From Herbaspirillum sp. alder98 (GTDB taxonomy: Bacteria; Pseudomonadota; Gammaproteobacteria; Burkholderiales; Burkholderiaceae_D): DNA of 64,000 nucleotides. Each line of letters begins with the position of its first letter. Positions within the stretch are counted from its first letter, which is position 1. The DNA is taken from positions 62,001 through 126,000 of the forward strand of contig NZ_JAIUCY010000001.1 of NCBI RefSeq assembly GCF_020179755.1, in the 5' to 3' direction. The translations under genes were made by a program, and so were the position numbers. Shown here one piece after another: positions 36,081-46,364 of the stretch. Below the pieces are notes generated by a model. The model did no database searches, was not told the DNA's origin, and was given only the letters and a program-made list of their open reading frames with translations.

Positions 36081-36884
36081 ATGCTCAACTTCACCAGCCA
36101 GCAACTGCAGCTGTGGATCGCCATGTTCATCTGGCCGACCACCCGCATCCTGGGCGTGCTGGCGACCGCTCCGCCCTTCGGCAGCGCCAGCGTACCGATG
36201 CTGGTCAAGGTGTTGCTGGGCTGCGCGATCGGTGTGCTCATCGCGCCCGACGTGCCGCTGCCGGCAGGACTCGATCCCAGTTCGCTCACGGGCTTGCTGA
36301 TCCTGCTGCAACAACTGATCATCGGCCTGTCGATGGGCATGGCCATACGCATCGTGTTTGCCGCAGTCGAGGCCGCGGGCGAATTCACCAGCTCCACCAT
36401 GGGCTTGTCCTTCGCCGCCTTCTTCGATCCCCAGACACAGGGCCGCACCTCGGTCGTCAGTCAGTTCTTCAATCTGCTGGCGACCATGGTCTTCCTCAGC
36501 ATCAATGGCCACCTGGTCTTGCTGGCGGTGCTGGCCGAGAGTTTTCACACGCTGCCGATATCGGCCAACCCGATGACCACCGAAGGTCTTCACCAGCTCA
36601 CGCTGTGGGGCGCCCGCATCTTCAGCATGGGGCTGCAGATGTCATTGCCGCTGGTCATCGCGCTGCTCATCACCAACCTGGCGCTGGGCATCCTGACCCG
36701 CTCGGCGCCACAACTGAACCTGTTCGGGATCGGCTTCTCGATCACCATGATGGCCGGCTTCATCCTCATTGGCATTTCCTTGCCCTACATGCTGATACCG
36801 ATGCAGCACTTCATGACTGAAGGTATCGAAATGGTCCGGATGCTGGGCAGCGTTCCCCCCGTCGGCGTGCCACCGCGGCCATGA
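36081..36884 (+). CDS. fliR: Export gate protein FliR
   Basis: This 267-residue protein has six predicted membrane helices and closes the FliPQR channel. It starts MLNFTSQQLQLWIAMFIWPT and contains AAVEAAGEFTSSTMGLSFAA, typical of FliR. It is the last gene of the fliF-R run. No intrinsic terminator is visible before the macA promoter region. Confidence 0.95.
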   Translation: MLNFTSQQLQLWIAMFIWPTTRILGVLATAPPFGSASVPMLVKVLLGCAIGVLIAPDVPLPAGLDPSSLTGLLILLQQLIIGLSMGMAIRIVFAAVEAAGEFTSSTMGLSFAAFFDPQTQGRTSVVSQFFNLLATMVFLSINGHLVLLAVLAESFHTLPISANPMTTEGLHQLTLWGARIFSMGLQMSLPLVIALLITNLALGILTRSAPQLNLFGIGFSITMMAGFILIGISLPYMLIPMQHFMTEGIEMVRMLGSVPPVGVPPRP

Positions 36885-36895
36885 TGTGTTCTGCA

Positions 36896-36925
36896 TTTAC
36901 AGCGGGGATACGCTTAATTTACTAT
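36896..36925 (+). promoter_or_regulatory. Possible sigma-70 promoter for macA
   Basis: TTTACA (36896-36901) and TACTAT (36920-36925) are separated by 18 bases, about 70 bases before the macA start. The -10 matches at four of six positions, so this is only a candidate. Confidence 0.38.
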
Positions 36926-36995
36926 TCTTGACGATCCGCCAGCGGTGCCGGGGGCACACTTGCGGCTTAACCATCGCTCTACCACACTGATTCAC

Positions 36996-38204
36996 ATGAA
37001 TATCAGCCAGTTTCGCAAGCCGAAAGTCCTCGTCTCAGCCATTGTCGTCATCGCCATCGCCGGGTTCATCGCCTACAAGTTGCTCTCTCCTCCGCCGCCG
37101 CCGGTCTACCTGAGCGCCGTGGCCAGCCGCGCCGACATCCAGGATACGGTCCTGGCCAGCGGCACCGTCAAGGCCTACCAGCAGGTCAGCGTCGGCGCCC
37201 AGGCGTCGGGCCAGATCAAGTCGCTCAAGGTGAAGCTGGGCGACACCGTCAAGAAGGGACAACTGGTGGCCGAGATCGATTCGCTGACCCAGGTCAACTC
37301 GTTGCGTTCGGCGGAGTATGCATTGGAAAACCTGCGTGCCCAGCTGCGTTCCAAGCAAGCCACGCTAAAGCAGGCGCAACTGGCATTTGCGCGCCAGCAG
37401 CAGATGCTGGCCGGCGACGCCAGCTCACGCGAGACATTCGAAACCGCGCAAGCCACGCTGGACGCCACACGCGCCGACATCCAGTCGCTCGAGGCACAGA
37501 TCGCCGGTGGCCGGATCTCGGTCGATTCGGCCCGGGTCACCCTCGGTTACACCAAGATCAGCTCGCCCATCGACGGCCAGGTGGTCGCCATCGTGGCGCA
37601 AGAGGGACAGACGGTGAACGCCAACCAGGCCACGCCTACCATCATCAAGGTGGCGCGCATGGACACCGTGACGATCAAGGCGCAGATCTCCGAAGCCGAC
37701 GTGGTCAAGGTCAAGCCGGGCCAGCAGGTGTACTTCACCATCCTGGGCGACCTCGATCACCGCTACCAGACCACCCTGCGCTCGATCGAGCCGGCGCCCG
37801 ATTCGATCCTGCAGGACGACACCAGCTCTACCACCTCCTCGGCCAGCACCACCAGCGCGACGTCCACCGCGATCTACTACAACGGCCTGCTCGACCTGCC
37901 CAACCCCGACGGCAAGCTGCGCATCTCGATGACGACCCAGGTCAACATCGTGCTGGCCGAGGCCCGTGACGCCGTCGTCATACCCTCCACCGCATTGGGC
38001 GAGCGCGCCGCCGACGGCAGCTACACGGTGCGCGTCATCGACGCCCAGGGCGCCGTGGCATCGCGTCGCGTCAAGATCGGCATCAACACCAATGCCCGGG
38101 TGCAGATCGTCGAGGGCCTGCAGGCCGGCGAAAAGGTAGTCACTGGTGATGGCGCGCCCACTGTCACCGACAGCAGCCAGCACCGTGGCCCGCCGCCGAT
38201 GTAA
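36996..38204 (+). CDS. macA: MacA-type periplasmic adaptor
   Basis: This membrane-fusion protein (402 residues) has an N-terminal anchor helix (VLVSAIVVIAIAGFIAYKLL), a lipoyl/barrel-sandwich region (VSVGAQASGQIKSLKVKLGD), a coiled-coil hairpin around residues 95-165, and a beta-barrel. It bridges MacB and the outer-membrane channel. ATG 36996 puts the start just before the anchor helix. It is followed by macB after 9 bases. Substrates, possibly macrolides, peptides or lipids, cannot be read from sequence. Confidence 0.87.
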   Translation: MNISQFRKPKVLVSAIVVIAIAGFIAYKLLSPPPPPVYLSAVASRADIQDTVLASGTVKAYQQVSVGAQASGQIKSLKVKLGDTVKKGQLVAEIDSLTQVNSLRSAEYALENLRAQLRSKQATLKQAQLAFARQQQMLAGDASSRETFETAQATLDATRADIQSLEAQIAGGRISVDSARVTLGYTKISSPIDGQVVAIVAQEGQTVNANQATPTIIKVARMDTVTIKAQISEADVVKVKPGQQVYFTILGDLDHRYQTTLRSIEPAPDSILQDDTSSTTSSASTTSATSTAIYYNGLLDLPNPDGKLRISMTTQVNIVLAEARDAVVIPSTALGERAADGSYTVRVIDAQGAVASRRVKIGINTNARVQIVEGLQAGEKVVTGDGAPTVTDSSQHRGPPPM

Positions 38205-38213
38205 GGCCGCGCC

Positions 38214-40211
38214 ATGACAGCTACCCACATTGCATCCACGCCCACCGGGGCGCTGCTGGAATTGCGCGGACTGCAGCGCGACTTTCCGGCGGGCGAAGAA
38301 TCGATCACCGTCCTCAAGGACATCAACCTCGACATCCATGCCGGTGAACTGGTCGCCATCGTCGGCGCCTCCGGTTCGGGCAAGTCGACGCTGATGAACA
38401 TTCTCGGCTGCCTCGACCAGCCCACGCTGGGCAGTTATCGCGTGGCCGGGCGCACCACCAGCGAACTGAGCGCCGACGAACTGGCGCAATTGCGCCGCGA
38501 ACACTTCGGCTTCATCTTCCAGCGCTACCATCTGCTGTCCGACCTGGACGCCACCGGCAACGTCGAGATGCCCGCCGTCTATGCCGGCAAGGAACCGGCC
38601 GCGCGCCGCCAGCGCGCGCACCAGTTGCTGACCCGCCTGGGCCTGGCCGAGCGCATGCATCATCGGCCGGGGCAGTTGTCGGGCGGCCAGCAGCAACGCG
38701 TCTCGATTGCACGCGCATTGATGAATGGCGGCGACGTCATCCTGGCCGACGAACCCACCGGCGCGCTCGACACCCACAGCGGCGAGGAAGTGCTCAACAT
38801 CCTCAAGGAACTGCATGCCGAGGGTCACACCATCATCATCGTGACCCACGACATGCAGGTGGCCAGCCATGCCCAGCGCATCATCGAATTGCGCGACGGC
38901 GTGGTCATCGCCGACCGCCGCAACGAGCCGCCCGCCAGCCTGGCGCCAGACCACCACACGGCCACCACGCGCGCCACCACACCGCAGCGCCAGGCCCGAC
39001 CCTGGCGCGCCGCGCTGGACCGCTTCAACGAAGCGTTGCGCATGTCGCTGCTGGCGATGAATGCACACCGTCTGCGCAGCTTCCTGACCATGCTGGGCAT
39101 CATCATCGGCATCGCCTCGGTGGTGTCGGTGGTGGCACTGGGCAGCGGCTCGCGCGAGCGCATCCTGGAAGACATCAATTCGATGGGCACCAACACCATC
39201 GACATCTTCCCCGGCGCCGGCTTCGGCGACATGAAGGCCGCCGCGATACGCACGCTGACGCCGGCCGATGCGCTGGCGCTGGCCGAGCAGAACTTCGTCG
39301 ACAGCGTCACGCCCAGCGTATCGACGTCGTCGTCGGCGCGCTACGGCAACATCGCCGTGACCGCCACCATCGCCGGGGTCGGCGACCAGTATTTCCGGGT
39401 GCGCGGCCTCAAGATGGACATCGGACAAGGCTTCAGCACCGACAGCGTGCAACGCCATGTGCAGGAAGCCGTGATCGACGCCAATACGCGCGCCAAGCTG
39501 TTTCCGGGCACCGCCAGCCCGCTGGGCGAAGTGATCTTCCTGGGCAGCGTGCCCTGCCGCATCGTGGGCGTGACCAAGAAGCGTGAAAGCGGCTTCGGCA
39601 ACAACGATTCGCTCAACGTCTGGGTGCCCTACACCACCGCCATGAGCCGCATCATGGGTCACAACTACCTGCAGGGCATTACAGTGCGGGTGGCCGACAA
39701 GGTCTCCAGCGCAGCCGCCGAACAGGGCATCGTCAAGCTGCTGATGCTGCGCCACAAGACGCGCGACTTCTATATCTTCAATACCGACAGCATCCGCCAG
39801 ACCATCGAAAAAGCCACCGCCACCATGACCTTGCTGGTGTCGATGATTGCGGTGATCTCGCTGGTGGTGGGCGGCATCGGGGTCATGAACATCATGCTGG
39901 TGTCGGTCACCGAGCGCACCCGCGAGATCGGCGTGCGCATGGCGGTCGGAGCGCGCCAGGGCGACATCATGCAGCAATTCCTGATCGAGGCCGTGCTGGT
40001 GTGCCTGGCCGGCGGCCTGCTGGGGGTATTGCTGGCGCTGTCGCTGGGCGTCGCGTTCGCCCAGATCACCGACAAGATCACCATGATCTATTCATCGGCC
40101 TCCATCATCAGCGCCTTTGCCTGTTCCACGCTGATCGGTGTAATCTTCGGCTTCCTGCCAGCGCGCAATGCGGCCCGCCTGAACCCTGTCGACGCCCTAG
40201 CGCGCGAATGA
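38214..40211 (+). CDS. macB: MacB-type ABC transporter
   Basis: This half-transporter (665 residues) fuses an N-terminal ATPase to a MacB membrane domain. It shows Walker [10 protein letters not shown], signature LSGGQQQR and Walker [13 protein letters not shown]. One membrane helix near residue 290 leads into a large periplasmic domain, then three C-terminal helices (starting [20 protein letters not shown]). It powers mechanotransmission with MacA. Its stop overlaps the next start (ATGA). Confidence 0.92.
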   Translation: MTATHIASTPTGALLELRGLQRDFPAGEESITVLKDINLDIHAGELVAIVGASGSGKSTLMNILGCLDQPTLGSYRVAGRTTSELSADELAQLRREHFGFIFQRYHLLSDLDATGNVEMPAVYAGKEPAARRQRAHQLLTRLGLAERMHHRPGQLSGGQQQRVSIARALMNGGDVILADEPTGALDTHSGEEVLNILKELHAEGHTIIIVTHDMQVASHAQRIIELRDGVVIADRRNEPPASLAPDHHTATTRATTPQRQARPWRAALDRFNEALRMSLLAMNAHRLRSFLTMLGIIIGIASVVSVVALGSGSRERILEDINSMGTNTIDIFPGAGFGDMKAAAIRTLTPADALALAEQNFVDSVTPSVSTSSSARYGNIAVTATIAGVGDQYFRVRGLKMDIGQGFSTDSVQRHVQEAVIDANTRAKLFPGTASPLGEVIFLGSVPCRIVGVTKKRESGFGNNDSLNVWVPYTTAMSRIMGHNYLQGITVRVADKVSSAAAEQGIVKLLMLRHKTRDFYIFNTDSIRQTIEKATATMTLLVSMIAVISLVVGGIGVMNIMLVSVTERTREIGVRMAVGARQGDIMQQFLIEAVLVCLAGGLLGVLLALSLGVAFAQITDKITMIYSSASIISAFACSTLIGVIFGFLPARNAARLNPVDALARE

Positions 40212-41671
40212 ACCTGTCGCATCCCATGTCCACCACATCCTTCCGCGCGGCGTTGCCGCGCCGTTTCCCGAGCACTACGCTGGCGCTTGCCATCGCCCTC
40301 ATGCTGGGCGGCTGCGCCAGCCAGCGCACCTCCTTCGAACCGGTGCAAACCAAGACGCCGGCCGCCTGGAACCAGCGCACCGCTGGCGCCGAAGTCACCT
40401 CCGACCAATGGTGGAAGCAGTTTGGCGACCCCGAACTCAATGGCCTGATCGAACGTGCCCTGCGCACCAACAATAACCTGGCAGTGGCCGCCATCAAGGT
40501 GCGCCGCGCTCAGCTCGACGCCGGGCTGGCGGACGACGCCCGCATCCCGGCGCTGTCGGCCACCGGCGCCACCACCGGCAACCGCCGGCTCGATGGCGCC
40601 CGCAACAGCTATCGCACCTCCACCGGCAACGTCACGCTGTCCTATGAGGCCGATCTGTGGGGTCGCCTCGGCGCCAATTACGACGTCAAGCGCTGGGAGG
40701 CGCTGGCCACCGAACAGGACCGCCAAAGCACCGCGCTGACGTTGGTCGGCACCACCGCCAACCTGTACTGGACTGGCGCCTATCTCAATGGCCGGATCGC
40801 ACTGGCCAACGAGAGCATCGCCTATGCCCAGAAGACCCTGGAGCTGATACGCACCCAGTACCGCGCGGGTTCCGTCTCGACGCTGGAGATCCTGGAAGCG
40901 GAGCAGAACCTGACGACCCAGCAGTCGACCCTGACGCAACTGATCCAGCAGCAGGTCGAGAACGACAATGCGCTGGCGATCCTGTTCGACAGCCCGCCCG
41001 GCGCCACCACCGCGCTGCCCGCACGCCTGCCGCAACAGGCCTTGCCGGACCTGGCCGCCGGCCTGCCGGCCGATCTGCTGGGACGTCGTCCCGACCTGCG
41101 GGCGGCCGAGATGCGGCTGCGCGAAAGCCTGGCCACGGTCGATGCCACGCGCACCAGTTACTACCCCAAGCTGACCCTCACCGGCGCGCTGGGCACCAGC
41201 AGCGATGCGCTGGTGCGGTTGATGCAGAATCCGGTCGCCACGCTTGGCGCCCAGCTGACCCTGCCGTTCCTGCAATGGAACCAGATGCAGCTCAACGTGA
41301 AGATCTCGCAGGCCGACTACGAAAGCGCCGTGACCACGTTCAGGCAAACCTTGTATGCCGCCTTCGGCGATGTCGAGAACGCCTTGTCGGCACGCCGCCA
41401 GTACGCCGCGCAGGAAGCGCTGCTGCAGCAGAACCTGGCGGCAGCGCAAGGTGCGGAACGGCTCTACGAGCTGCGCTACCGTTCCGGCTCGGCCACCTTG
41501 CGGGTCTGGCTGGACGCGCAGGAGAAACGTCGCACCGCCGAGAACTCCCTGGCCGAGGCGCGCCTGAACCGCCTGAAGAACCAGATGACGCTGTATCAGG
41601 CGCTGGGCGGTGACGCCCAGGTCACGCCCGATGCGGGCCTGGCGAAAGTGCCGCAGGCGGCCAACTCCTGA
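40208..41671 (+). CDS. Outer membrane efflux lipoprotein (NodT/OprM family)
   Basis: This 487-residue TolC-like channel has a lipoprotein signal ending LMLGGC with the acylated Cys at about residue 36. Two homologous outer-membrane-efflux repeats follow. Conserved stretches include [20 protein letters not shown] and [18 protein letters not shown]. It overlaps macB by 4 bases, so MacA, MacB and this protein form a complete tripartite pump. A bidirectional terminator separates it from flgL. Confidence 0.9.
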   Translation: MNLSHPMSTTSFRAALPRRFPSTTLALAIALMLGGCASQRTSFEPVQTKTPAAWNQRTAGAEVTSDQWWKQFGDPELNGLIERALRTNNNLAVAAIKVRRAQLDAGLADDARIPALSATGATTGNRRLDGARNSYRTSTGNVTLSYEADLWGRLGANYDVKRWEALATEQDRQSTALTLVGTTANLYWTGAYLNGRIALANESIAYAQKTLELIRTQYRAGSVSTLEILEAEQNLTTQQSTLTQLIQQQVENDNALAILFDSPPGATTALPARLPQQALPDLAAGLPADLLGRRPDLRAAEMRLRESLATVDATRTSYYPKLTLTGALGTSSDALVRLMQNPVATLGAQLTLPFLQWNQMQLNVKISQADYESAVTTFRQTLYAAFGDVENALSARRQYAAQEALLQQNLAAAQGAERLYELRYRSGSATLRVWLDAQEKRRTAENSLAEARLNRLKNQMTLYQALGGDAQVTPDAGLAKVPQAANS

Positions 41672-41676
41672 AATGC

Positions 41677-41704
41677 AAAAAGGCGAACCGAGGTTCGCCT
41701 TTTT
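41677..41704. terminator. Bidirectional terminator between the efflux operon and flgL
   Basis: AAAAAGGCGAAC/GTTCGCCTTTTT is a perfect 12-bp stem with a CGAG loop. The A's and T's on both sides let it work for the plus-strand efflux operon and the minus-strand flgKL transcript. Confidence 0.88.
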
Positions 41705-41738
41705 GTCGACCCGGCGCCAACAGGCGCCGATCAGGTTC

Positions 41739-42872
41739 TTACTTCAGGTAGTTCAGCAAGCTCAGGCTGCTGGTGGTGACAAACACCTTCTGCGCCGCCT
41801 GCAGGTATTGCGTGGACAACGAGTACTGACTGATCAGTTCAGTGACGTCCTCGGTATTGCGACCCAGCAGATCATTGATGGTGCTGGTGTAGTTCTCGTT
41901 CTTGACCTTGCCGGATGCATCCAGGGTATCGAGCTCGTTCTGGCGTGCACCGACCGAGGCGCTGACCGAGCCGACGTTATTGATCATCGTATCGATCTGC
42001 GTATTGAACTTCTGCAGGTTGCGTGTCAGCGATGCCTGGCTGCCCTGCACCGGCGTACGCGCCGCGTCGGCCGCGTCCGACTTGAGCTTGGCGGCAGCAG
42101 CGTCCGAGAACTTCGTGGCATAGGTAGGATCGTTAGGATCGGTCGCATCCAGCGCGGCCTGCTTGTCCTTGTAGTCCTTAATCGGAAAGTTGGAGGATCC
42201 GGCAGGAACAGCATACGTATTGGCCGCAACCTCGTCGGCCTGGTTGGCGGCTTCCGTCACCGGAATCGACATCAGGCTGATGATGTTGTTCAGGGTCTGG
42301 AACATGTCCTGGCCGCCGCCCTGGAAGATCGCCTGACCCGAGGCGCTGATTTCCATTTGGCGCGTCGAATCGACCTGCAACGACATCGCTCCCTGGTCGC
42401 CGTTGTAGTTGACGTTGCCATTGCCATCCAGCGTGAACGGCTGGGTCGTGCTCTTGTAGCCGGCGAACAGGTAATTGCCGTTGCCATCGGTGGTATTGGC
42501 GTAACCCAGCAATTCCTGGAAGTTACCCTTCAGTTCAGTGGCCAGGTTGGCGCGCTCGGCATTGCTGAAAGCGGCGTTGCCGGCCTTGATGACATTCGAC
42601 TTGAGCGCGGTCAGCAACTGGGTGGTGCTGGTCAGCGTGCTGGAGACCTGCGCCAGCGAGCTGTCCGCGTTCTTACGATTGGTCTCGTACTGTTTGTTGA
42701 TTTGCTGGCTCTGGTTGACGTCGAGCGCGCGGGCAGCCGCAACCGGGTCGTCCGACGGCACCAGCACGCGCTGTTGCGCGGTGACTTGCTGGTTCAACTT
42801 GATGATGTCGCCTTGCATCTTCGTCAAGTCACCATTGCTGATCTGGTACATCATCTGGGTGCTGATACGCAT
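41739..42872 (-). CDS. flgL: Hook-filament junction protein FlgL (HAP3)
   Basis: This 377-residue junction protein has flagellin-like ends. The N-terminal MRISTQMMYQISNGDLTKMQ and the segment VPSDDPVAAARALDVNQSQQ are typical, and the C-terminal helix ends SLSLLNYLK. It connects hook-side HAP1 to the filament. It lies 30 bases downstream of flgK, so both share the flgK sigma-28 promoter. Confidence 0.94.
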   Translation of the reverse strand: MRISTQMMYQISNGDLTKMQGDIIKLNQQVTAQQRVLVPSDDPVAAARALDVNQSQQINKQYETNRKNADSSLAQVSSTLTSTTQLLTALKSNVIKAGNAAFSNAERANLATELKGNFQELLGYANTTDGNGNYLFAGYKSTTQPFTLDGNGNVNYNGDQGAMSLQVDSTRQMEISASGQAIFQGGGQDMFQTLNNIISLMSIPVTEAANQADEVAANTYAVPAGSSNFPIKDYKDKQAALDATDPNDPTYATKFSDAAAAKLKSDAADAARTPVQGSQASLTRNLQKFNTQIDTMINNVGSVSASVGARQNELDTLDASGKVKNENYTSTINDLLGRNTEDVTELISQYSLSTQYLQAAQKVFVTTSSLSLLNYLK

Positions 42873-42902
42873 GTCAGTCGTCCTCTAATTCTCTGTATCC
42901 GA

Positions 42903-45206
42903 TTAATTACCCAACGTGAACAGCACGTTAAGCATGTCGCTGGCTGCCTGGATGATCTTGGCCGCGGCCTGGTAAGCCTGCTGGTTCTTGAGCATGTTGG
43001 CCAGCTCCTCGTCCTGGTTGACCCCGGATTCGGACTGCTGTTCCAGCTGGATCGCCTGCAACCGCGCCTTCTCGGCGGAGTTGGTCACATTGATCTCGTT
43101 GGTCTTGTTGCCGATCGTGCCCACCAGTTGCGAATACGAACCCTGGAAGCTGGTGCTGCCGATCGTGTTGGCGGTCTGCAAACCAGCCAGCAACTGCGCA
43201 TTGCGGTTGTCGGTCTTGGCGTCGGTATTGGGCGACACGGCGAACTGGTCGCCGTTGGCTGGCTGGCCGGAAATCTTGAAGGTAACGCCCTGGATCGTGT
43301 AGGTGTCACCCGCCACGTAAGGAATGCTGGTCGCACCGGCGGCCACGTTGGTGGTCGTGCCATCCTGGTGCTTGATGCTCACCGGACCGGCGGTCGGCGA
43401 CGGCGAAGGTGTAAAACCAGGTGGCGTCGCGGCAGAATTGAAGGTGAAGCCAAGCTTGGTGCCGGCCGCCAGCGGGCTGGCCACATAGCTGGCATCGACC
43501 GAACCGGCACTGATGCTGGCCGTGCCCTTGTTGCCGGCCACCGGCGCGAAGTTGAAGCTGTCGCCCACGGCCGGCGTGCCGCCCAGGACAAAGCTCAAGC
43601 CACCGGAGCTGATGGTAGCGCCCGCCGAATACGGGAACGATGCGCCCGCAGCATAGGTAGTGGTCACACCCGCAGTCGTAGTCACGTCGACCGACGGCGC
43701 CGGCGTGATGCCCGACCAGGTCGGCGTCATCACGTTGCCCGCACCCATGGCGAAACTGACCGACGAACCCTGCTTGAAGGTCGATGCATTCAACGACTGG
43801 TTGGAGACGACACCGCTGCCGGTGTTACCGGTGGTGGTCAGGTTGACGTTGTTGGTGGCATTACCCGAAGTGACGATCGGTGCGGCAGCAGCGATCTGCT
43901 GGGTATTGTTGAGCGCCAGTGTCAACTGCGCTGCGCCATTGACCGTCGGCTTGATCTTGAAGCTGTCGCCGGCCGCCATCGTCGGCGCCGAATAGGTCAC
44001 GCCATCGACGGTCACCGGGAAATTGGTCGCCGGCGTCGCGGTCGGGTCGACCACCGTCTTGGTGTTGTCCGACAGGCGAGTGATGGTGTAGGCCGTGCCA
44101 TTGTAGCCCAGCGTATAGTCGCTGGTGGTCAACGCGCTGGCGTTGGTGATCGTCGTCGTGATCGAGGCAGTGGCACTATTGGTGCTCTTGCCGCTCACGG
44201 TCGGCTGGCCGATGTTGAAGAAGTTGGTACCCGGCACGCCATTCTGGTCCAGGCCCAGCTTCTGCTGGTCGTTCATTGCAGAACCCAGGATGGTCGCGAT
44301 GCGCCCCAGGCTGTTCTGGGTCACATCGAGCGTTTCGGTACGGTATTTCAGCAAGCCGCCGAGGCTGCCGCCGTCATAGAAGGCCTTGTCCGGAATCGAC
44401 GAGACCTGGGTTCCGGATATCCGGAAACCCACCTCCAGGCGCGACACGTCGTCCGCCGATGGCGTCGCCACCAGCTTGGTCACATTGCCGCCCACCACCA
44501 GTGGCTGGCCGGTGCCGATGAAGACGCTCATCGAACCGTCGTCCTGCGGCACGGTGCTGACCTTGACGTACTTGTTGATGTTGGCGATCACCTGGTCGCG
44601 CTGGTCCAGCAAGTCGTTGGCGGCGGCGCCGCCGCTGTTGCCCTGGGCCTTGACGATGGCCTTGTTGAGCTCATCGAGCTGGGTCGAATACGAATTGATG
44701 GTGTCGACGGTCGACGTGATCTGCTGGTTGACGCTGGTACGACTCTGCTGCATCTGGTCGTTCAGGCTCTGGAAGCGGGCCACCAGGGTCGATGCGCCCG
44801 ACAGTACCCCCTGACGCGACGCATCGGTGTTGGGCGTCGCGGCCAGGTTCTGGATGGTCTTGAAGAAGTCCTGCAGCGCCGGCGACAGCCCGGCGTCGGT
44901 ATCGGCCACCAGGTTGTTGAGCTGCGAGATCTGCGAATAGTAGGAATCGAGCGAGCTGGCCGTGGTCTGCGAGGCCAGTTGCTGCTTGGCCAGGAAATCG
45001 TTATAGACGCGCTTGATCTCGGCCACTTGCGTGCCCTGCCCCACAAAGCCATAGCCGTAGTTGATGCCACCGGCCGTGCTCTGCACCACCACCTGGCGAT
45101 TGTAGCCGGCGGTCGTTGCGTTGGAGATATTGTGGCTGGTGGTCGCCTGCGCCGCCATGGCGGCCTGCAACGCACTTTGTCCGATATTGAAGATATTGGT
45201 TGCCAT
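42903..45206 (-). CDS. flgK: Hook-filament junction protein FlgK (HAP1), enlarged
   Basis: This 767-residue protein has the conserved N-terminus MATNIFNIGQSALQAAMAAQ and the C-terminal end DEELANMLKNQQAYQAAAKI. It is over 200 residues longer than the enterobacterial protein. The middle contains an approximate tandem duplication of about 95 residues, with TTTYAAGASFPYSAGATI matching TTNVAAGATSIPYVAGDTY. The start at 45206 is chosen because it gives the canonical MATNIF; an open frame to 45221 adds five residues. Confidence 0.94.
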   Translation of the reverse strand: MATNIFNIGQSALQAAMAAQATTSHNISNATTAGYNRQVVVQSTAGGINYGYGFVGQGTQVAEIKRVYNDFLAKQQLASQTTASSLDSYYSQISQLNNLVADTDAGLSPALQDFFKTIQNLAATPNTDASRQGVLSGASTLVARFQSLNDQMQQSRTSVNQQITSTVDTINSYSTQLDELNKAIVKAQGNSGGAAANDLLDQRDQVIANINKYVKVSTVPQDDGSMSVFIGTGQPLVVGGNVTKLVATPSADDVSRLEVGFRISGTQVSSIPDKAFYDGGSLGGLLKYRTETLDVTQNSLGRIATILGSAMNDQQKLGLDQNGVPGTNFFNIGQPTVSGKSTNSATASITTTITNASALTTSDYTLGYNGTAYTITRLSDNTKTVVDPTATPATNFPVTVDGVTYSAPTMAAGDSFKIKPTVNGAAQLTLALNNTQQIAAAAPIVTSGNATNNVNLTTTGNTGSGVVSNQSLNASTFKQGSSVSFAMGAGNVMTPTWSGITPAPSVDVTTTAGVTTTYAAGASFPYSAGATISSGGLSFVLGGTPAVGDSFNFAPVAGNKGTASISAGSVDASYVASPLAAGTKLGFTFNSAATPPGFTPSPSPTAGPVSIKHQDGTTTNVAAGATSIPYVAGDTYTIQGVTFKISGQPANGDQFAVSPNTDAKTDNRNAQLLAGLQTANTIGSTSFQGSYSQLVGTIGNKTNEINVTNSAEKARLQAIQLEQQSESGVNQDEELANMLKNQQAYQAAAKIIQAASDMLNVLFTLGN

Positions 45207-45282
45207 GCTGGGTCTTCTCAAAGGCTCATTTAGGAACGCATCTCATGTCAATCAATGAAATGAGTTCTACGGAATATCCAGA

Positions 45283-45309
45283 TCAACGGCAGTCCTGCAG
45301 GAAACTTTA
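45283..45309 (-). promoter_or_regulatory. Sigma-28 promoter of flgKL
   Basis: On the minus strand TAAAGTTT, 11 bases and GCCGTTGA match the sigma-28 consensus with a perfect -35 (8/8) and a partial -10 (5/8). It lies about 75 bases before the flgK start, in the flgJ-flgK gap. Confidence 0.7.
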
Positions 45310-45355
45310 GGCAATCTGACGGATTTCTGACTGATTGCCCGGCAGCACCCGATGA

Positions 45356-46327
45356 TTACGCCAGCGACTGGCGGATGATGCGCGAGAGCTTCTCGGCGTA
45401 ATGCGGATCGGTGGCATAGCCGGCGCGCTGCAGGCCATAGGCGAAGCCATGCGCATCCTGGGCGCTGGCCAGCACTTTTTCGTAGCGAGGATTGCTGCGC
45501 AGCAAGTTAGCATAATCCTTGAAGGCATCGGCATACGAATCGTACGCGCGGAACTTCTCGACCCGCTTCTGCGGCTTGCCGTTGATATATTCGATGGTGG
45601 TCGCCTCGACCACCTTGCCAGTCCAGTTGCCGGTGGCCTTGATGCCGAACAGGTTGTGCGCCGAGCGACCATCCCGGGTAGTGATCTCTTTCTTGCCCCA
45701 ACCGGTCTCCAGCGCCGCCTGGGCCAGCATGAACTTGGCCGGGATGCCGGTCATGCGACTGGCGATCTCGGCGTCGGCCTGCAAGCGGTTCTGGAACGCC
45801 TCGACGTGCGCCGGCTTGTTGCCGGAACGACGCTTGTTGCGACCCTGCGCATCCTGGTCGGTCGGCTGCGACGCCTGCTGCGCGGCGAAGCTCTGCACGA
45901 AGCGGGCCCGATCAGCCTCGCTCATGTCCTTGACCAGCGGAATGCCCATCGGCAAGCCATCGTCGAGTTGCTGTTGTTGCAATTCGAGCTCTTGCGCATC
46001 GGGCAACTTCTTGGGCAACGACGCCGACAGCTGACGCGTCAGGACATCGGCCAGGCCGATGCCGCGCTGCGCCAGGTTCTGGCTCATCTGCTGGTCCAGC
46101 ATCGACGTAAACATCTTGGTCTGCTCGTTGTCGAACGGCCCGTTCTGGGGCGTCGCATCGCGCATGCTCTTCATCATCATGTTCAGGAACAAGGCCTCGA
46201 ACTGCTTGGCCGCGCCCTTGATCGCTTCGGGCGAGTTCAGCTTGGCAGCTTCGCGCAGGCCATTGAGTCCATTGGCGTCGACCGCCAGGCCTTGCGTCGG
46301 ATTCGAGGGATCGATCTTGTTGAGCAT
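45356..46327 (-). CDS. flgJ: Rod cap and peptidoglycan hydrolase FlgJ
   Basis: This 323-residue dual-domain protein has an N-terminal rod-capping domain (AAKQFEALFLNMMMKSMRDA) and a C-terminal glucosaminidase/muramidase domain. The catalytic Glu is in AQAALETGWGKKEI, followed by NLFGIKATGNW. It cuts the cell wall so that the rod can pass. It is the last gene of flgBCDEFGHIJ, 37 bases after flgI. Confidence 0.94.
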   Translation of the reverse strand: MLNKIDPSNPTQGLAVDANGLNGLREAAKLNSPEAIKGAAKQFEALFLNMMMKSMRDATPQNGPFDNEQTKMFTSMLDQQMSQNLAQRGIGLADVLTRQLSASLPKKLPDAQELELQQQQLDDGLPMGIPLVKDMSEADRARFVQSFAAQQASQPTDQDAQGRNKRRSGNKPAHVEAFQNRLQADAEIASRMTGIPAKFMLAQAALETGWGKKEITTRDGRSAHNLFGIKATGNWTGKVVEATTIEYINGKPQKRVEKFRAYDSYADAFKDYANLLRSNPRYEKVLASAQDAHGFAYGLQRAGYATDPHYAEKLSRIIRQSLA

Positions 46328-46364
46328 GAATTACCTTCGAGGTCTGGTCAGCTTAGGCGCCGGA

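Noticed and set aside
37425-39977. An 850-codon open frame on the minus strand
   Set aside because: It is antisense to macA and macB, whose motifs are clear, and shows only Asp/His/Val/Arg-rich shadow composition.
41610-45233. A 1207-codon open frame on the plus strand
   Set aside because: It runs antisense through flgL and flgK, has no recognisable domain, and is a product of high-GC codon bias.
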